This document shows, one piece after another, positions 1-9,560 of a DNA stretch of 64,000 nt. The notes under the pieces were generated by a model. The model did not search any database. It saw nothing but the letters and a program-made list of their open reading frames with translations, and was not told the origin of the DNA. Within the stretch, counting starts at the first letter, position 1, and each line of letters begins with the position of its first letter. The DNA lies in contig CM049314.1 in assembly GCA_026874595.1 (NCBI GenBank), positions 74,664,300-74,728,299 on the forward strand, given 5' to 3'. Source of the stretch: Sipunculus nudus. Its lineage: Eukaryota > Annelida > Sipuncula > Golfingiida > Sipunculidae. The position numbers were made by a program, and so were the translations under genes.

Positions 1-850
1 AGAGGTCAACACCAATTGGTTAGGCACCAGTTCACATGTGACCCGATATTTGGTTTAAAATTTTTGAAAAATCAGTCCAGTAGTCTCAGAGGAGTTCTTC
101 GGAAATGAACACAGCGGCAGAACCCTGTCAAAAACATAGTTTTCCACAAAATTAAGACTGAGACATATCTAGAAGGCTATAATTAATAACAACCTTACAC
201 TTTTATCCCATGGAACCTCATTAAATAGAAAGTGCCACCAATAGGCCATGGACCTGTCCTTTTAAAACAAGGCCTACAGGCCTAATGCGAGCCTGTGCAA
301 TTGAATATATATCAGGTTTAATGCTTCCATGCTGGACCTTTACTTTTCAATACATGTGTGACATTTATATGTACAATGAAAGCACTGAACATTTAGAACC
401 CAAGTACCTTCACCAAATACACAAACATCACTGCTGAAATACTGGCATGGGTGCACACAACACAAAAAAGATTGTAGGTGGCACCACAAGTCTTGTGAAC
501 GAGAAAGTCTTCAAAGATGTATGGACATGTATAAATCAGACTGATGTCTAATCACTTCTGAGGAATAAGCAGGAGCATACACTGCGAAACATATTGTAGA
601 TGGGGCCACCTGTCTTGCATACGACTAAGCTATCCGACATGTATAAATATGCACAATTTCAGGTTGATATATCAAATCCCTCCTGAGAAATAAGCATATA
701 CATACACAGTGCAAAGGTCATTGTAGGAGGCGACAACAGTCTATTGTATAAAAAGCCATCAAAGATACATAGACAGTTCAAAATATAAGGACAATATATC
801 TAACTTCTCTTGAGTCAGGTGCAATGGGCTGACCAGGCCTTACCCAAGGA
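1..850. repeat. Dispersed repeat family C (fragments)
   Basis: No coding sequence is supported here. Positions 1-150 resemble 48060-48220, sharing the 'tcacatgtgaccc' and 'agtctcagaggagttct' blocks. Positions 420-830 consist of roughly 120-bp degenerate units that each begin with a GTAGGTGGCACCAC-like block followed by AGTCTTGT and a 'gagaaataagcag' block. The same unit recurs at 9.56-10.86, 15.89-16.25, 21.62-22.13, 22.68-23.0 and 47.2-48.0 kb. The family identity is unknown to me; the grouping rests only on resemblance within this window. Confidence 0.7.
267..308. repeat. Short conserved block GGCCTACAGGCCTAAT
   Basis: This block (aaggcctacaggcctaatgc followed by gagcctgtgcaat) recurs near 2171, 14075, 22376 and, more diverged, 24861. 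Each copy sits at the border of a larger repeat, and several are followed by 'gtataatgcttc'. It probably marks one end of a dispersed element. The function and the exact element boundary are not resolved. Confidence 0.6.
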
Positions 851-1790
851 TAATTTTTGTGAAATATTAAATGATTCAATCAACAGTTTCATCATAAAAC
901 ATTTTAAAGCTGAAAGAGGCTAAAATTTTGAGTTTTTTTGTCAGTAAAAAACAAGTTGATGTAGGTTGCACCACAAAAACTGAAATTTCAAATATGAGTC
1001 ATGTGACCAACATTTGCACAAAACTTCGTGATGCTAGCTCCTGTCATTTCTGAGATTGTTATGTCAGTATACTTATATATATAATTACTTGGCCTTATGA
1101 CTAAGTTCAAATTCCTTAACTCATCCAAAATTGTAAAGCCGAAACTATCTGAACAAACTAAGAGAGCTCATCTCTGGGATCATTATCCACAAAATTTGAT
1201 ATATTACAGATTTTTGCATAAAATTTGGGGATACTAGCTCCTGCCATTTACTTAGAAATTATGTGTTAATGTACTGATGACCAATGATCCTCAAACAGAA
1301 AAGGTTGGTGCTGGTGGTGCCACCAATTAATACTTCAATTTTATATATGAGTCATGTGACCAACATTTGCAGCAAATTGGTCATGAAAGCTCCAGCCATT
1401 TCTGAAACTGTAATTTTAGTATTCTTTTAGCTATATGACCAAGTTCAGCTTTTTGTTACATGGCCAGAATTCACCGAACTGGAACCATTCGAACAGTCTT
1501 GAGAGATTGGTTCAGAGATTATTTTTGTGAAATAATAAACAATTTGGCTAATAAACAGATTTAAAGGATTTTAATCAAGGATTTTTTAGCTTTTTTGATA
1601 AATGAAGATAGCAAAAAAATAAGCAAAATCATTTAAAGTTTTCTAGAAGACTGATTTTTTTGCATAAAATTTGGTGATGCTAGCTCCTGCAGTTTTTGAT
1701 AAAGTATGGGTTAACATACGGACAACAGACGACAAATGACGACACACCATCGCATTAACTCACAAGTCTGTGTGAAAGAGGTAACTGTTA
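851..1790. repeat. Dispersed repeat family A
   Basis: This is a diverged copy of a long interspersed repeat. Recurrent blocks are 'cagccaaaattcaccgaac', 'ttgagagagatt', 'aatttggct', 'ttttagctttt' and 'gctagctcctgccatttctgag'. It ends in a run of CGGACGAC-type motifs followed by 'caccatcgcattaactcaca' at about 1720-1765. Related copies lie at about 16.9-17.96, 18.18-19.08, 23.3-24.0 and 40.3-41.1 kb. There is no open reading frame of note, so it is presumably non-autonomous. Its class is unknown. Confidence 0.65.
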
Positions 1791-2000
1791 TATGAAGAAA
1801 ATGAGCTTTACATTTTTTGCAGAAGCTGGAATGCCATGCCCAGTATTTTCTAAGGATCATCACCCCACTGCTGATGAAAAGTCCAACATGGTGTCCGAAT
1901 ATTTCCAGGTTTTCTTCATCATGCAACTTGAAAGCTTCAACTGGATTCCACATAAAATCTGTCTCAGTGTATGCCCTATAACCTAGTAAAAACAAAACAA

Positions 2001-2039
2001 GGGACCCATGGGTCATGGTGCTTAGCTGAATTTGCCTCA
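2001..2039. repeat. Short conserved block around GACCCATGGGTC
   Basis: A 12-bp perfect palindrome GACCCATGGGTC is followed by 'atggtgcttagctgaattt'. Related copies occur near 11656, 14254 and 52574, where the palindrome is followed by 'gctcagctgaatttt'-like sequence. The repeated association of palindrome and downstream block suggests the end of a dispersed repeat. The family was not recognised. Confidence 0.55.
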
Positions 2040-3086
2040 TATAGTTTAAGTTATGATAGATTTATAAAATCCTAGCATACAGAAAAGGGAAGTTGATTTT
2101 TTTTATATAAAATTGAATTTGAAAATGTTACCCCAAATGTTACTGCCAATTTGCAATATTATTAATTAACAAGGCTTACAGGCCTAATGGTAACCGGTGC
2201 AATGGGATACAAATCGGGTATAATGCTTCCATGATAACAATGTGTGAAATGAACATGTACAATGCAAGTATAGTAGAGCATCGTTTATCTGAAAGACTTG
2301 GGGGGGGAGGGGGGGGAAGCTTTCAGTTAGGATGAATGATCATTCGGAAGAACAATTTCAGACAAAATTGCTCTGGGAATCACCGTGATTAGGCCTACCA
2401 CAGAGTTCAGGACATTACCAGATACAGACTGCCCAAATTTGCTTAAGCTAGCCCCTGATAAACATGTGACAATATAATTAACATATTTTTATTTAAAAAT
2501 TTATTATATAGAACACATTATTATATAATTCATAATTATTGGTGAACAACCCTGCACTGGAAACAATAGGTATCGTACCTACATCATGTCATGTGTGGCT
2601 GCCATGATAACTGGAATGACCTCCCATGACCTCGAAAGTGCTGCCATCTCTCAGCAGATACGTTTACTCTGGAAACCTTTATATTTGTACTGTATTTTTA
2701 TTGAAATGACAGGCGTGAGGATTGGTTGAATGCACAAGTAAACAAATTTATATACACAGCTTTATTTTAAATATATCAAACAAAACGTATATGTCCCTGA
2801 TCTTAAATCTTTTGATGTTGAATTCTCTGGCGAGGTTAGTTGGCTTGGTACACATGTCAAGTCTTGCAAGGATTGACAATGTGTCATCAACTGACAGGAC
2901 ATGGCTTATGGACTTTATTGACGAGTAAGAACAGTATGTAAAAATTCACGTAAAGAATAAACAGGATGAGCAGTAAAACTTGTTGACATTGATTATTACG
3001 ATGGTTTAATCAGCTAATTCGTAGCATAGTTTATATAAAGCTCACTGCAGACTTCCTCATCTGCAGTTGCAAGCAACAATTCTAGC
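2040..3086. other. AT-rich stretch without recognised gene
   Basis: Nothing coding can be supported. A G-rich run (G8-A-G9-type) lies at about 2300-2317 and could form a quadruplex. The remainder is AT-rich unique-looking sequence up to the gypsy target site CTAGC at 3082-3086. Confidence 0.5.
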
Positions 3087-3264
3087 TGTCATGATAACGT
3101 AATCATGTATGTCGGCATTGCCGTAATCGATAGTCGCAGGCCTAAGCGGCCGGCACGTAACCTTTGACCTTGAGACATGTACAACATGTGGCTGGAATAA
3201 ACCATATGTCCTCTTGGTATAACCTGCTGAGTTTGTCAGTTATTGGACATATAAGACCACAACA
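3087..3264 (+). repeat. Gypsy 5' LTR
   Basis: This 178-bp repeat matches 8794-8971 throughout with about 9 mismatches and no indel. It starts TGTCATGATAAC and ends ACAACA. A polyadenylation-type AATAAA lies at 3196-3201 and would help mark the R/U5 border. The host 5-mer CTAGC immediately precedes it. Confidence 0.95.
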
Positions 3265-3282
3265 TGGTGGAAGCGTAGTCCT
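3265..3282 (+). promoter_or_regulatory. Primer binding site (putative)
   Basis: TGGTGGAAGCGTAGTCC directly abuts the 5' LTR. It begins with TGG, as expected for pairing with the CCA end of a tRNA primer. I cannot say which tRNA. Confidence 0.6.
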
Positions 3283-3305
3283 GTATATTTCAGACACTCA
3301 TAACC

Positions 3306-3932
3306 ATGCCCAAGTTCAATCCACCGGAGCCGTTTAACTTCGAACGGCCAGCGGAATGGCCGGAGTGGAAACAGCGTTTTGCGCGGTTTTGTGTTGCCAC
3401 GAAACTAGCGGATGAGGACGGCGAGGTCCAGGTCAGTTCACTTATTTACGCCATGGGCCGGGAGGCCGAGAACATTTACAGTTCATTAACGTTCCCTAGT
3501 GATAATGAGCATAACAATTTTGAGGCAGTACTGGCCAAGTTCGACGCACATTTAGTGCCGATGAGGAACATAATTTATGAACGTGCCTGTTTCCATCAAC
3601 GGACCCAGAAACCTGGGGAAACTGTCGAGAGCTTCGTCTGGCACTGTATGACCTCTCGGAATACTGTGAATTTGGTATTACAAAAGTAGAACAGATTCGA
3701 GATCGGATAGTAATAGGTATTAGGGACCGTGAAGTTTCAGAGAAATTACAAATGATGAGCGACCTTTAAGCTATTGACTTGGCACGTCATTCTGAGATGG
3801 TAAGAAACCAAAACAAAGATGCCAGCACAGATACAACTACAAAAGACTTAGAAAAAGTCACTAGCCGGAGCAAGAGGTATACCCCTCGAAAGCCTGTATC
3901 AGTAAAACAATATCAACAGAGACGTCCAAGTA
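3306..3932 (+). pseudogene. Gypsy gag, 5' portion (broken)
   Basis: The start codon at 3306 lies 41 bp after the 5' LTR. The N-terminus (MPKFNPPEPFNFERP, then EWPEWKQRF) and the later block AENIYSSLTF are typical of metazoan gypsy Gag (capsid-like region). The frame is lost near 3640, where a one-base shift moves the conserved continuation to another frame. A stop TAA appears near 3768, and the original frame then continues to the TA at 3931-3932, where the TIR element interrupts. The coding function is dead. The zinc-knuckle part resumes in phase on the far side of the inserted element. Confidence 0.85.
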
Positions 3933-3957
3933 CCGTAGATCCGCGTTTTGCCGCCGC
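3933..3957 (+). repeat. Left terminal inverted repeat
   Basis: Its reverse complement matches 5431-5455 at 24 of 25 positions; the single difference is G versus A at the thirteenth base. Confidence 0.85.
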
Positions 3958-4548
3958 GGCCATAAAACAAGACTTAGAACCGAAAATCCTGACTAATTTT
4001 ACTCGACAAGGGATGCGGCTATAAAACGCAGGTTTGGCTAAAACCAAACATGTGCAAGAGACTCGACGACGCGCAAGGGGCGATATTAGGCAGAGGAAGG
4101 TTGAAGTGAATACTAAGAACATATATTTAATGATACTGCATATTTGTGTATTAATTTTATTCATTGTTAATTTCATAAAATGTAAAATTTTATTTTAAAC
4201 AGGCTTATGTATATTAACAAACTTCTTTGAGTCAGTCATAAACCACGGCCATTTTCGAGCCATGACTGATAAATGATCGATATTCACTCACCAAATTATG
4301 CACTCTAACGTTTGTACCTAAATTTGAGCATGGCTGCAATACCGGTAACACATTTTTAAAAGATATTTCTGGAACATATCCTTTCTTTTAAAATAAACTG
4401 TAAAACAAAAGATAACCAAAGACCATACGGTCTTCGGCAATTAAACCTGCGTTCACGTTCAGCTACTTCTTCGTTCATCACATTGTCAATAGATGGCGCT
4501 CAAAGGTCATAACCTCACCAGCTAGTTCCGTGATCATTCATTATAGTA

Positions 4549-5035
4549 CGTTTTGCCAGCAGACGGTTCGAGCACCAGTGTGCATATATTATGATCAGCA
4601 GGACCCTGGGAGTACGCGTACAGGCTGTGTGTGAATATCGACGCGGGATTCGTTTATTCAAAGGTTTTGTCAAGGTTGTTAATTACCGGCGTTATATAGA
4701 GTCCAAATTAAAGTTTGTCATCACAAAGAGTACCGTTGGCATATTTAATGCTTTGATGTCCCACTGAAGTTTAATTTGCACAAGGTATCTCAAGGCCCGC
4801 TTGTTTCGTAATCATTTTTTGCCGGTAGACCGTGCAGACACCATTTTGCATATATTATGAACAGCAGGACCCGGGGATTCAGGCGGTATGATCACCGACG
4901 CGGGTGTCATTTATTTAGAGATTTTGTTGTTAAATGACCGACGATGTATAAAGTCTAAAGTCAAGTACCGTCGTCTTATACAATGCTTTGATCTGTTGAT
5001 GTCCCATTGAAGTTTAATTAGCAAAGTTAAAGGCG
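4549..5035. repeat. Imperfect tandem duplication inside the TIR element
   Basis: Two diverged copies about 270 bp apart share 'gcatatattatga', 'cagcaggaccc', 'gacgcggg' and 'ttgatgtccca(c/t)tgaagttt'. No coding potential is seen. The duplication is internal to the transposon and is not shared by the rest of the window. Confidence 0.65.
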
Positions 5036-5430
5036 CAAGATTCTCCGGCATTCAGTGATGTGTCAAATTAATTTCGCGGCCCTACTAGGATTCGTCTTGG
5101 ATGAGTCGTCATAAATCGAACAAATTGTCATCTATTCTTACTGGGTAGATCAGGCTGTTTAATAAACACAGCCAAGCAACATACACAGTTGCAACTTGCT
5201 CAGTTTCCCAAAACTGTAATGCCTGATCGCATATCAGCATACCACAGCCTTCCAAGCTGCAGTCTCGCTTTTGAGGGAAACCTTTTTACGTTATGTTTCC
5301 ATACACCACCCGGCAATGGAACGTGGTGAGAATGTGGTGCGGCCATTAAGTAATGTTTTGGGTATTTTTACTCCAGTGAAGGAGCCTTCCAGGTATTTTA
5401 CGAACATGGGGTGCGGCCATTAGACGAAGT

Positions 5431-5455
5431 GCGGCGGCAAAATGCGGATCTACGG
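5431..5455 (-). repeat. Right terminal inverted repeat
   Basis: This is the inverted partner of 3933-3957, followed by the TA target duplication at 5456-5457. The gypsy reading frame for the zinc knuckles resumes immediately afterwards. Confidence 0.85.
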
Positions 5456-5687
5456 TAATCAGAAACAGAGTGAGTGTGGCAGATGTGGCAGAATACACAG
5501 TTACAACAACTGTCCAGCAAAGCAAGCAACATGCCGTCAATGCCGAAAAAGGGGACATTTTGCTGTTAAATGCCATACAAAAGGAGTCCATGATGTAACA
5601 ACTACGGAATATACAGGTGGTGCTTCAAGCCCTGCACCTTTCTTCTTCAGTTCAATCACGTGTGACGATGAATCAGAGCCTGCATAG
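5456..5687 (+). pseudogene. Gypsy gag nucleocapsid, two CCHC zinc knuckles
   Basis: Two zinc-binding knuckles are readable. One has spacing CX2CX3HX4C (CGRCGRIHSYNNC) and the next is a canonical CX2CX4HX4C (CRQCRKRGHFAVKC). This is the RNA-binding nucleocapsid part of Gag. An in-frame TAG at 5685-5687 separates it from the protease region, which continues in the same frame. The apparent upstream start at 5442 lies in the TIR of the inserted element and is not the native start. Confidence 0.85.
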
Positions 5688-6088
5688 CGCATTCATCTGG
5701 ATATTTCTGGCGTGTTGATTGATTTCAAAATAGATTCAGGCGCGGATGCCACTATAATCTCAGAGATTGCTTTCAAGACAATGCAGCCTAAACCTGCACT
5801 GAAACCTGTCCAATTTTCACTAAATAGCCCAGGTGGCCCACTGACTGGGATGGGACAATTTATTGCAAGAACAGAAGTCCGAGGGGACATTTTCCACATC
5901 CGAGTGACAGTAGTCAGGGGCCATGCTGTTGATAATTTGCTAAGTCATAGCACAGCAGTACAGATGGGTCTTATCAATAGACTTGAGGAGGTACAGCAGT
6001 TCCCCCCGGAGGATTTATTTGGAGATATAGGCTTGATGAGAGGTTCGCCAGTGAAAATTACATTGAAAGCAGGTGCAGTACCATAAAG
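5688..6088 (+). pseudogene. Gypsy aspartic protease (retropepsin)
   Basis: The stretch DISGVLIDFKIDSGADATII contains the retropepsin active-site signature D-S-G-A. About 80 residues later, DNLLSHSTAVQMGL corresponds to the conserved C-terminal block of these proteases. The frame is continuous with the nucleocapsid apart from the TAG at 5685. A second in-frame stop, TAA at about 6084-6086, lies between protease and reverse transcriptase. In the family the enzyme cleaves the Gag-Pol polyprotein; this copy cannot be translated through. Confidence 0.8.
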
Positions 6089-6880
6089 TGTTAACACCTC
6101 ACGGCGCATTCCGTTCCTGTTAATGCCAAAAGTCGTCGCAGAATTGCGTCGGATGCAAGCGCATGACATGATAGAGCCAGTGACAGAGGCCAGCGAGTGG
6201 TGTGCCCCAATGGTCCCAGCTATAAAAAAGAACGGTCAGCTACACATATGCGTCGATCTAAAGAAGCTGAATCAGTCTGTCGAACATGAGAAGCACAACC
6301 TGCCCATACTCAATGAAATATTGCCACGGTTGGCAGGATCTACAATGTTTACAACATTGGATGCTTCAAGTGGGTTCTGGCAGTTACCCCTCAAAGAAGC
6401 CAGCAGTCGGCTTACAACATTCATAACACCCGTCGGACGTTTTTGATTCAAGCGGTTACCTTTGGCGTTACATGTGCACCGGAAATTTTCCAACGTAAGA
6501 TGGAAGAGCTGTTGAACGGCCCTCCTGGAGTTGAAGTTATAATGGACGACATCTTGATCCATGGAGCCGGATGCGATGAACATGACAGTCGCCTCACAAA
6601 GGTCCTCGAGCGGATCAAGTCATCCGGACTCAAATCGAATCGTCAGAAATGTTCATTCCGTCAGAAAAGTCTTGACTTCATGGGCCACAGGATAAGCGCA
6701 GAAGAGGTCAGTCCCCATCCAGACAAAGTTCAAGCCATTCGTGAGCTGAAAACGCCAGACAATGTTAGAGAACTGCGCATGATACTAGGTATGGTCATTT
6801 ATCTAGGCCGCTTCTTGCCCAACTTGTCCACAGTTATGTGCCCAATGAATGAGCTGCTACAGAAAGATATTGCGTAGACA
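6089..6880 (+). pseudogene. Gypsy reverse transcriptase
   Basis: Conserved RT blocks are visible in order: a WCAPMVPAIKKNGQLHICVD stretch, LNQSVE, TTLDASSGFWQLPL, FGVTCAPEIFQRKM, IMDDILIHG (the catalytic xxDD box, with Met in the second position) and LDFMGHRIS. A TGA at 6444-6446 and a one-base deletion in the 'cctttggcg' stretch near 6465 break the frame between the TTLDASSGFWQ and FGVTC blocks. An in-frame TAG near 6875 replaces a codon at the start of the RNase H linker. The domain is complete but inactive as encoded. Confidence 0.9.
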
Positions 6881-7024
6881 TGGGGACCGCCACAGGAAAA
6901 AGCTTTCAATGAGGTGAAAGACATGATTACAAAAGCTCCTGTGTTCGCATTTTATGAACCAGGAAAACCAACTGTTTTAAGCGCTGACGCTAGTAGTTAC
7001 GGGTTAGGAGGAGTACTCTAGGTT
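6881..7024 (+). pseudogene. Gypsy RNase H remnant with internal deletion
   Basis: After the RT the frame gives [10 protein letters not shown] then [13 protein letters not shown], the first catalytic block of RNase H. A TAG follows, and within a few bases the sequence jumps to NPRAMYIPGKSLVIADTLSR, which normally closes the domain. About 100 residues are missing, including the second and third acidic positions. The junction is close to 7018-7025. RNase H activity is lost. Confidence 0.8.
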
Positions 7025-8442
7025 CAATCCACGCGCAATGTATATACCTGGCAAATCCCTTGTTATAGCGGACACTTTATCACGCAATCCCTTGCAGTTA
7101 ACCAGTGATGAATGCTCATAGTTAGAGCAAGATGTGGCTGCATACATTGATGTAGTTGAAACTACTAGGCCTATATCTCAGAATAGGTTGGACCAGATTC
7201 GTAGTGAAACCAGCAAGGATCAGCAGCTCAGCATTGTTCTCACATACACTCAGAAAGGGTGGCCCAAATACATAAAGGACGTTGAACCTGTCGCGCAGGA
7301 ATACTTTGCTCATCAGAGCAATCTGAGTGCTCTGAATGGCTTACTAGTGTACGGAACCAGAATCGTTATTCCCAGCAGTCTGAGAAATGCAATGCTACAA
7401 TGTATTCATGAAGGCCATCAAGGAATAACCAAGGGCCGTGAGAGAGCTAAGCAAGGCATTTGGTGGCCAGGAATAAGTACTGATATCAAGCGAACAGTTA
7501 ACTCATGTAAGTACTGTCAAGCTCACAAGCCAAATCAGCACAAGGAACCACTCATTGTAACAGAGTTACCAGACGGGCCATGGATGAGAGTGGCAGCTGA
7601 CTTGTGCGACATCGGCTCATCATGCTACATGGTAGTCATTGACTACTACTCAAGGTTTATAGAGATTATCCACATGCCACTGATAACTTCAGAGTGTGTT
7701 ATACTGAAGCTCAAGGCAATCTTTGCACGGTACAGTGTACCAGTCAGTCTAGTGACAGATAACGGAACTCAGTTCACTTCCTACAAATTCAGAGAATTTG
7801 CCAGAGACTATGATTTCCACCACACAACCATCAGCCCGGGTAATTCCCAAGCGAATGGAGAAGCTGAAAGATCTGTCGCTACAGCAAAGAGCATTCTCAA
7901 ACAACCGGATCCCCCACTAGCCCTCATGGCGTATCGGTCAACTCCTCTCCAGGCAACAGGAGCGAGCCCAGCACAGCTGCTTATGGGACGACGGATCCGA
8001 ACAACTATTCCAGTTTTACCAGATGCTTTGAAACCGGAATGGCCAAACCTACAGAAGGTCACTGAGGCAGACTGGAAAGCCAAGCAGTCCTACAAACGGC
8101 ACTATGACCGTAGGCATGGAGCTAGAGTGCTCCCTGATTTGAATCCTGGAGACTCAGTCAGAGTCAAACTAGACCAAGAAAAGGGCTGGAAACCTGCAAC
8201 AGTTTTAGAGAAAGCAGATGGACCCACGCTCGTATATAGTGGAAACCATGCGAGGCACGTACCGCAGGAATCGACGTCATATACGCCAACGCGCTAAGCC
8301 AGATCCTGTTTCAGATCCAGCAGAGATGGAGCATAGCCTAAATACTCCTGAACAAACGTACAGTGAGGCTACTCCCAAAACCAACAATACAGGATCAGAG
8401 ATCATTCATAACCAAAATCAACAAGTGACTAAAGTCACCTGA
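7025..8442 (+). pseudogene. Gypsy integrase and C-terminal pol
   Basis: The long open stretch 7134-8297 encodes integrase. An HX3H (HEGHQG) plus CKYC zinc-binding N-terminus is followed by the catalytic triad: D in the AADLCDI block, D in VTDNGTQF, and E in NGEAER. The C-terminal region follows with AYRSTPLQATGASPAQLLMG. Upstream, a TAG at 7120-7122 interrupts the frame. Near 8218 a one-base shift moves the last 70 residues (PRSYIVET onwards, to 8442) into another frame. The integrase core looks catalytically complete but is not connected to a translatable polyprotein. Confidence 0.88.
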
Positions 8443-8793
8443 TATGGCCGTGCTGTGAAGGTTCCACAGAGATTTCTTGATGAATAATGTGTTCTTCACA
8501 TGGTGCACAGTTACAACAAGTACCAGTAGTTTAAGCATTCAAAATTGCAGACCTGGCACATGGGTCAGAATAACACCCGCTAGGTACTGTGGGGTAACAA
8601 GGTAGTCTACCCTTGTTCCCAACATTTTGGTTTAACAATTAGCTGCTTGTTTGAAAACATTTAAATCTGATTTACATGAGTAAACTTTATGTTTTGCAAA
8701 CTTTTAATAGAGCTTTAAGGACTATGATTTAGTAATAATCATTTTTATGTATTTTGTTTATGGACTGAGTGTAATTTGAACTAAAAGGGGAGG
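8443..8793 (+). promoter_or_regulatory. Gypsy 3' untranslated region and polypurine tract
   Basis: This is non-coding sequence after the last pol codon. The purine run AAAAGGGGAGG at 8783-8793 abuts the 3' LTR and is the expected polypurine tract that primes plus-strand synthesis. Confidence 0.8.
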
Positions 8794-8971
8794 TGTCATG
8801 ATAACGTAATCATGTATGTCGGCATTGCCGTAAGCGATAGCCGCAGGCCTAAGCGGCCGGCACGTAACCTTTGATCTCGAGACATGTACAACATGTGGCT
8901 GGAATAAACCGTGTGTCCTCTTGGTAAAACCTGCTGAGTTTGTCAGTTATTGGACATATAAGACCATGACA
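8794..8971 (+). repeat. Gypsy 3' LTR
   Basis: This 178-bp copy of the 5' LTR begins TGTCATGATAAC and ends CATGACA. AATAAA is at 8903-8908. It is followed by the target duplication CTAGC at 8972-8976. Confidence 0.95.
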
Positions 8972-8976
8972 CTAGC

Positions 8977-9560
8977 TTTTCAAAATTCCCACAAATTGGG
9001 CAGAAATAGTCTTTGTGAGTAAATAACGGAGGCGCACATAAACTCAGCTTATGCTCACCACTGCACTTAATGCCTTAGCGACTACAAGAACGAAGATCAA
9101 AGCTACCCTTTAAAGCCACCCTGATCAATGCTGAGGTGAGAACTACACAGATCAGCGAGGCTAAGATTATCACACTGCAGTCGGTTACTTAGTTAGGGTC
9201 TGTTGTAATATTTTATTTGTACAATTACCCCAGCCTTGGCGTTCTGATTAAGGCGAGAACAACCCTGGCTGGGGTGATGGTGTTTTCACACCTACTGCCT
9301 ACGCTGGGGTGCAATAATAAATCTGCATTATGTATCACCAGTTATGTGGCTTCCTTGCTTTGAATCAGACAATCTTTTGTACCATTTTTCCTGGATTTTT
9401 TGTCATTGTGCAGATTTCAGATAACTAGTCAAAATTTCGGTTCTTTGATTTCATTTCCGATGAACAATTTTGAGGATAAATTGTGTTCGGATAATCAATT
9501 TTCTATTGTACTAAATATTTTGAACCGAAGTACAAGCACCAATTACACAAACTCCTGAAA
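8977..9560. other. Non-coding stretch with a long-stem hairpin
   Basis: No gene is supported. The arms ACCCCAGCC (9227-9235) and GGCTGGGGT (9267-9275) form a 9-bp perfect inverted repeat with a 31-bp loop. Related GCTGGGGTG sequence recurs just downstream near 9304. Confidence 0.5.

Larger units (their letters stand above)
3933..5455. mobile_element. 1.5-kb non-autonomous TIR element inserted in gag
   Basis: Terminal inverted repeats of 25 bp with one mismatch lie at 3933-3957 and 5431-5455. They begin CCGTAGATCCGC and contain TTTTGCCGCCGC. Both ends are flanked by TA (3931-3932 and 5456-5457). Removing the element and one TA leaves the gag frame continuous across the site, which independently confirms the boundaries. 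There is no transposase ORF. Inside are subterminal repeats of a GCGGCCATTA-like block (3954, 4014, 5340, 5413) and an imperfect tandem duplication (about 4550-4790 and 4820-5030). TA duplication fits Tc1/mariner-like mobilisation, but the TIR sequence was not recognised. Confidence 0.85.
3087..8971 (+). mobile_element. Ty3/gypsy LTR retrotransposon, degenerate, complete ends
   Basis: The element is bounded by two 178-bp LTRs starting TGTCATGA and ending ACA, and is flanked by the 5-bp duplication CTAGC (3082-3086 and 8972-8976). The internal order is gag, zinc knuckles, protease, RT, RNase H remnant, integrase, which is the Ty3/gypsy order. The reading frames carry several stops and frameshifts, most of the RNase H is deleted, and a 1.5-kb TIR element sits in gag. 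The copy cannot be autonomous. LTR divergence (about 9 mismatches in 178 by eye) indicates an old insertion. The gypsy assignment rests on protein motifs and domain order; the clade is not assigned. Confidence 0.95.

Noticed and set aside
1711-2040. 109-codon minus-strand ORF and its 64-codon plus-strand counterpart
   Set aside because: Overlaps a repeat end and shows no recognisable domain.
4250-5400. Intron within the gypsy gag
   Set aside because: The segment has TIRs and TA duplications and no matching splice signals at the frame junction; a transposon insertion explains it better.
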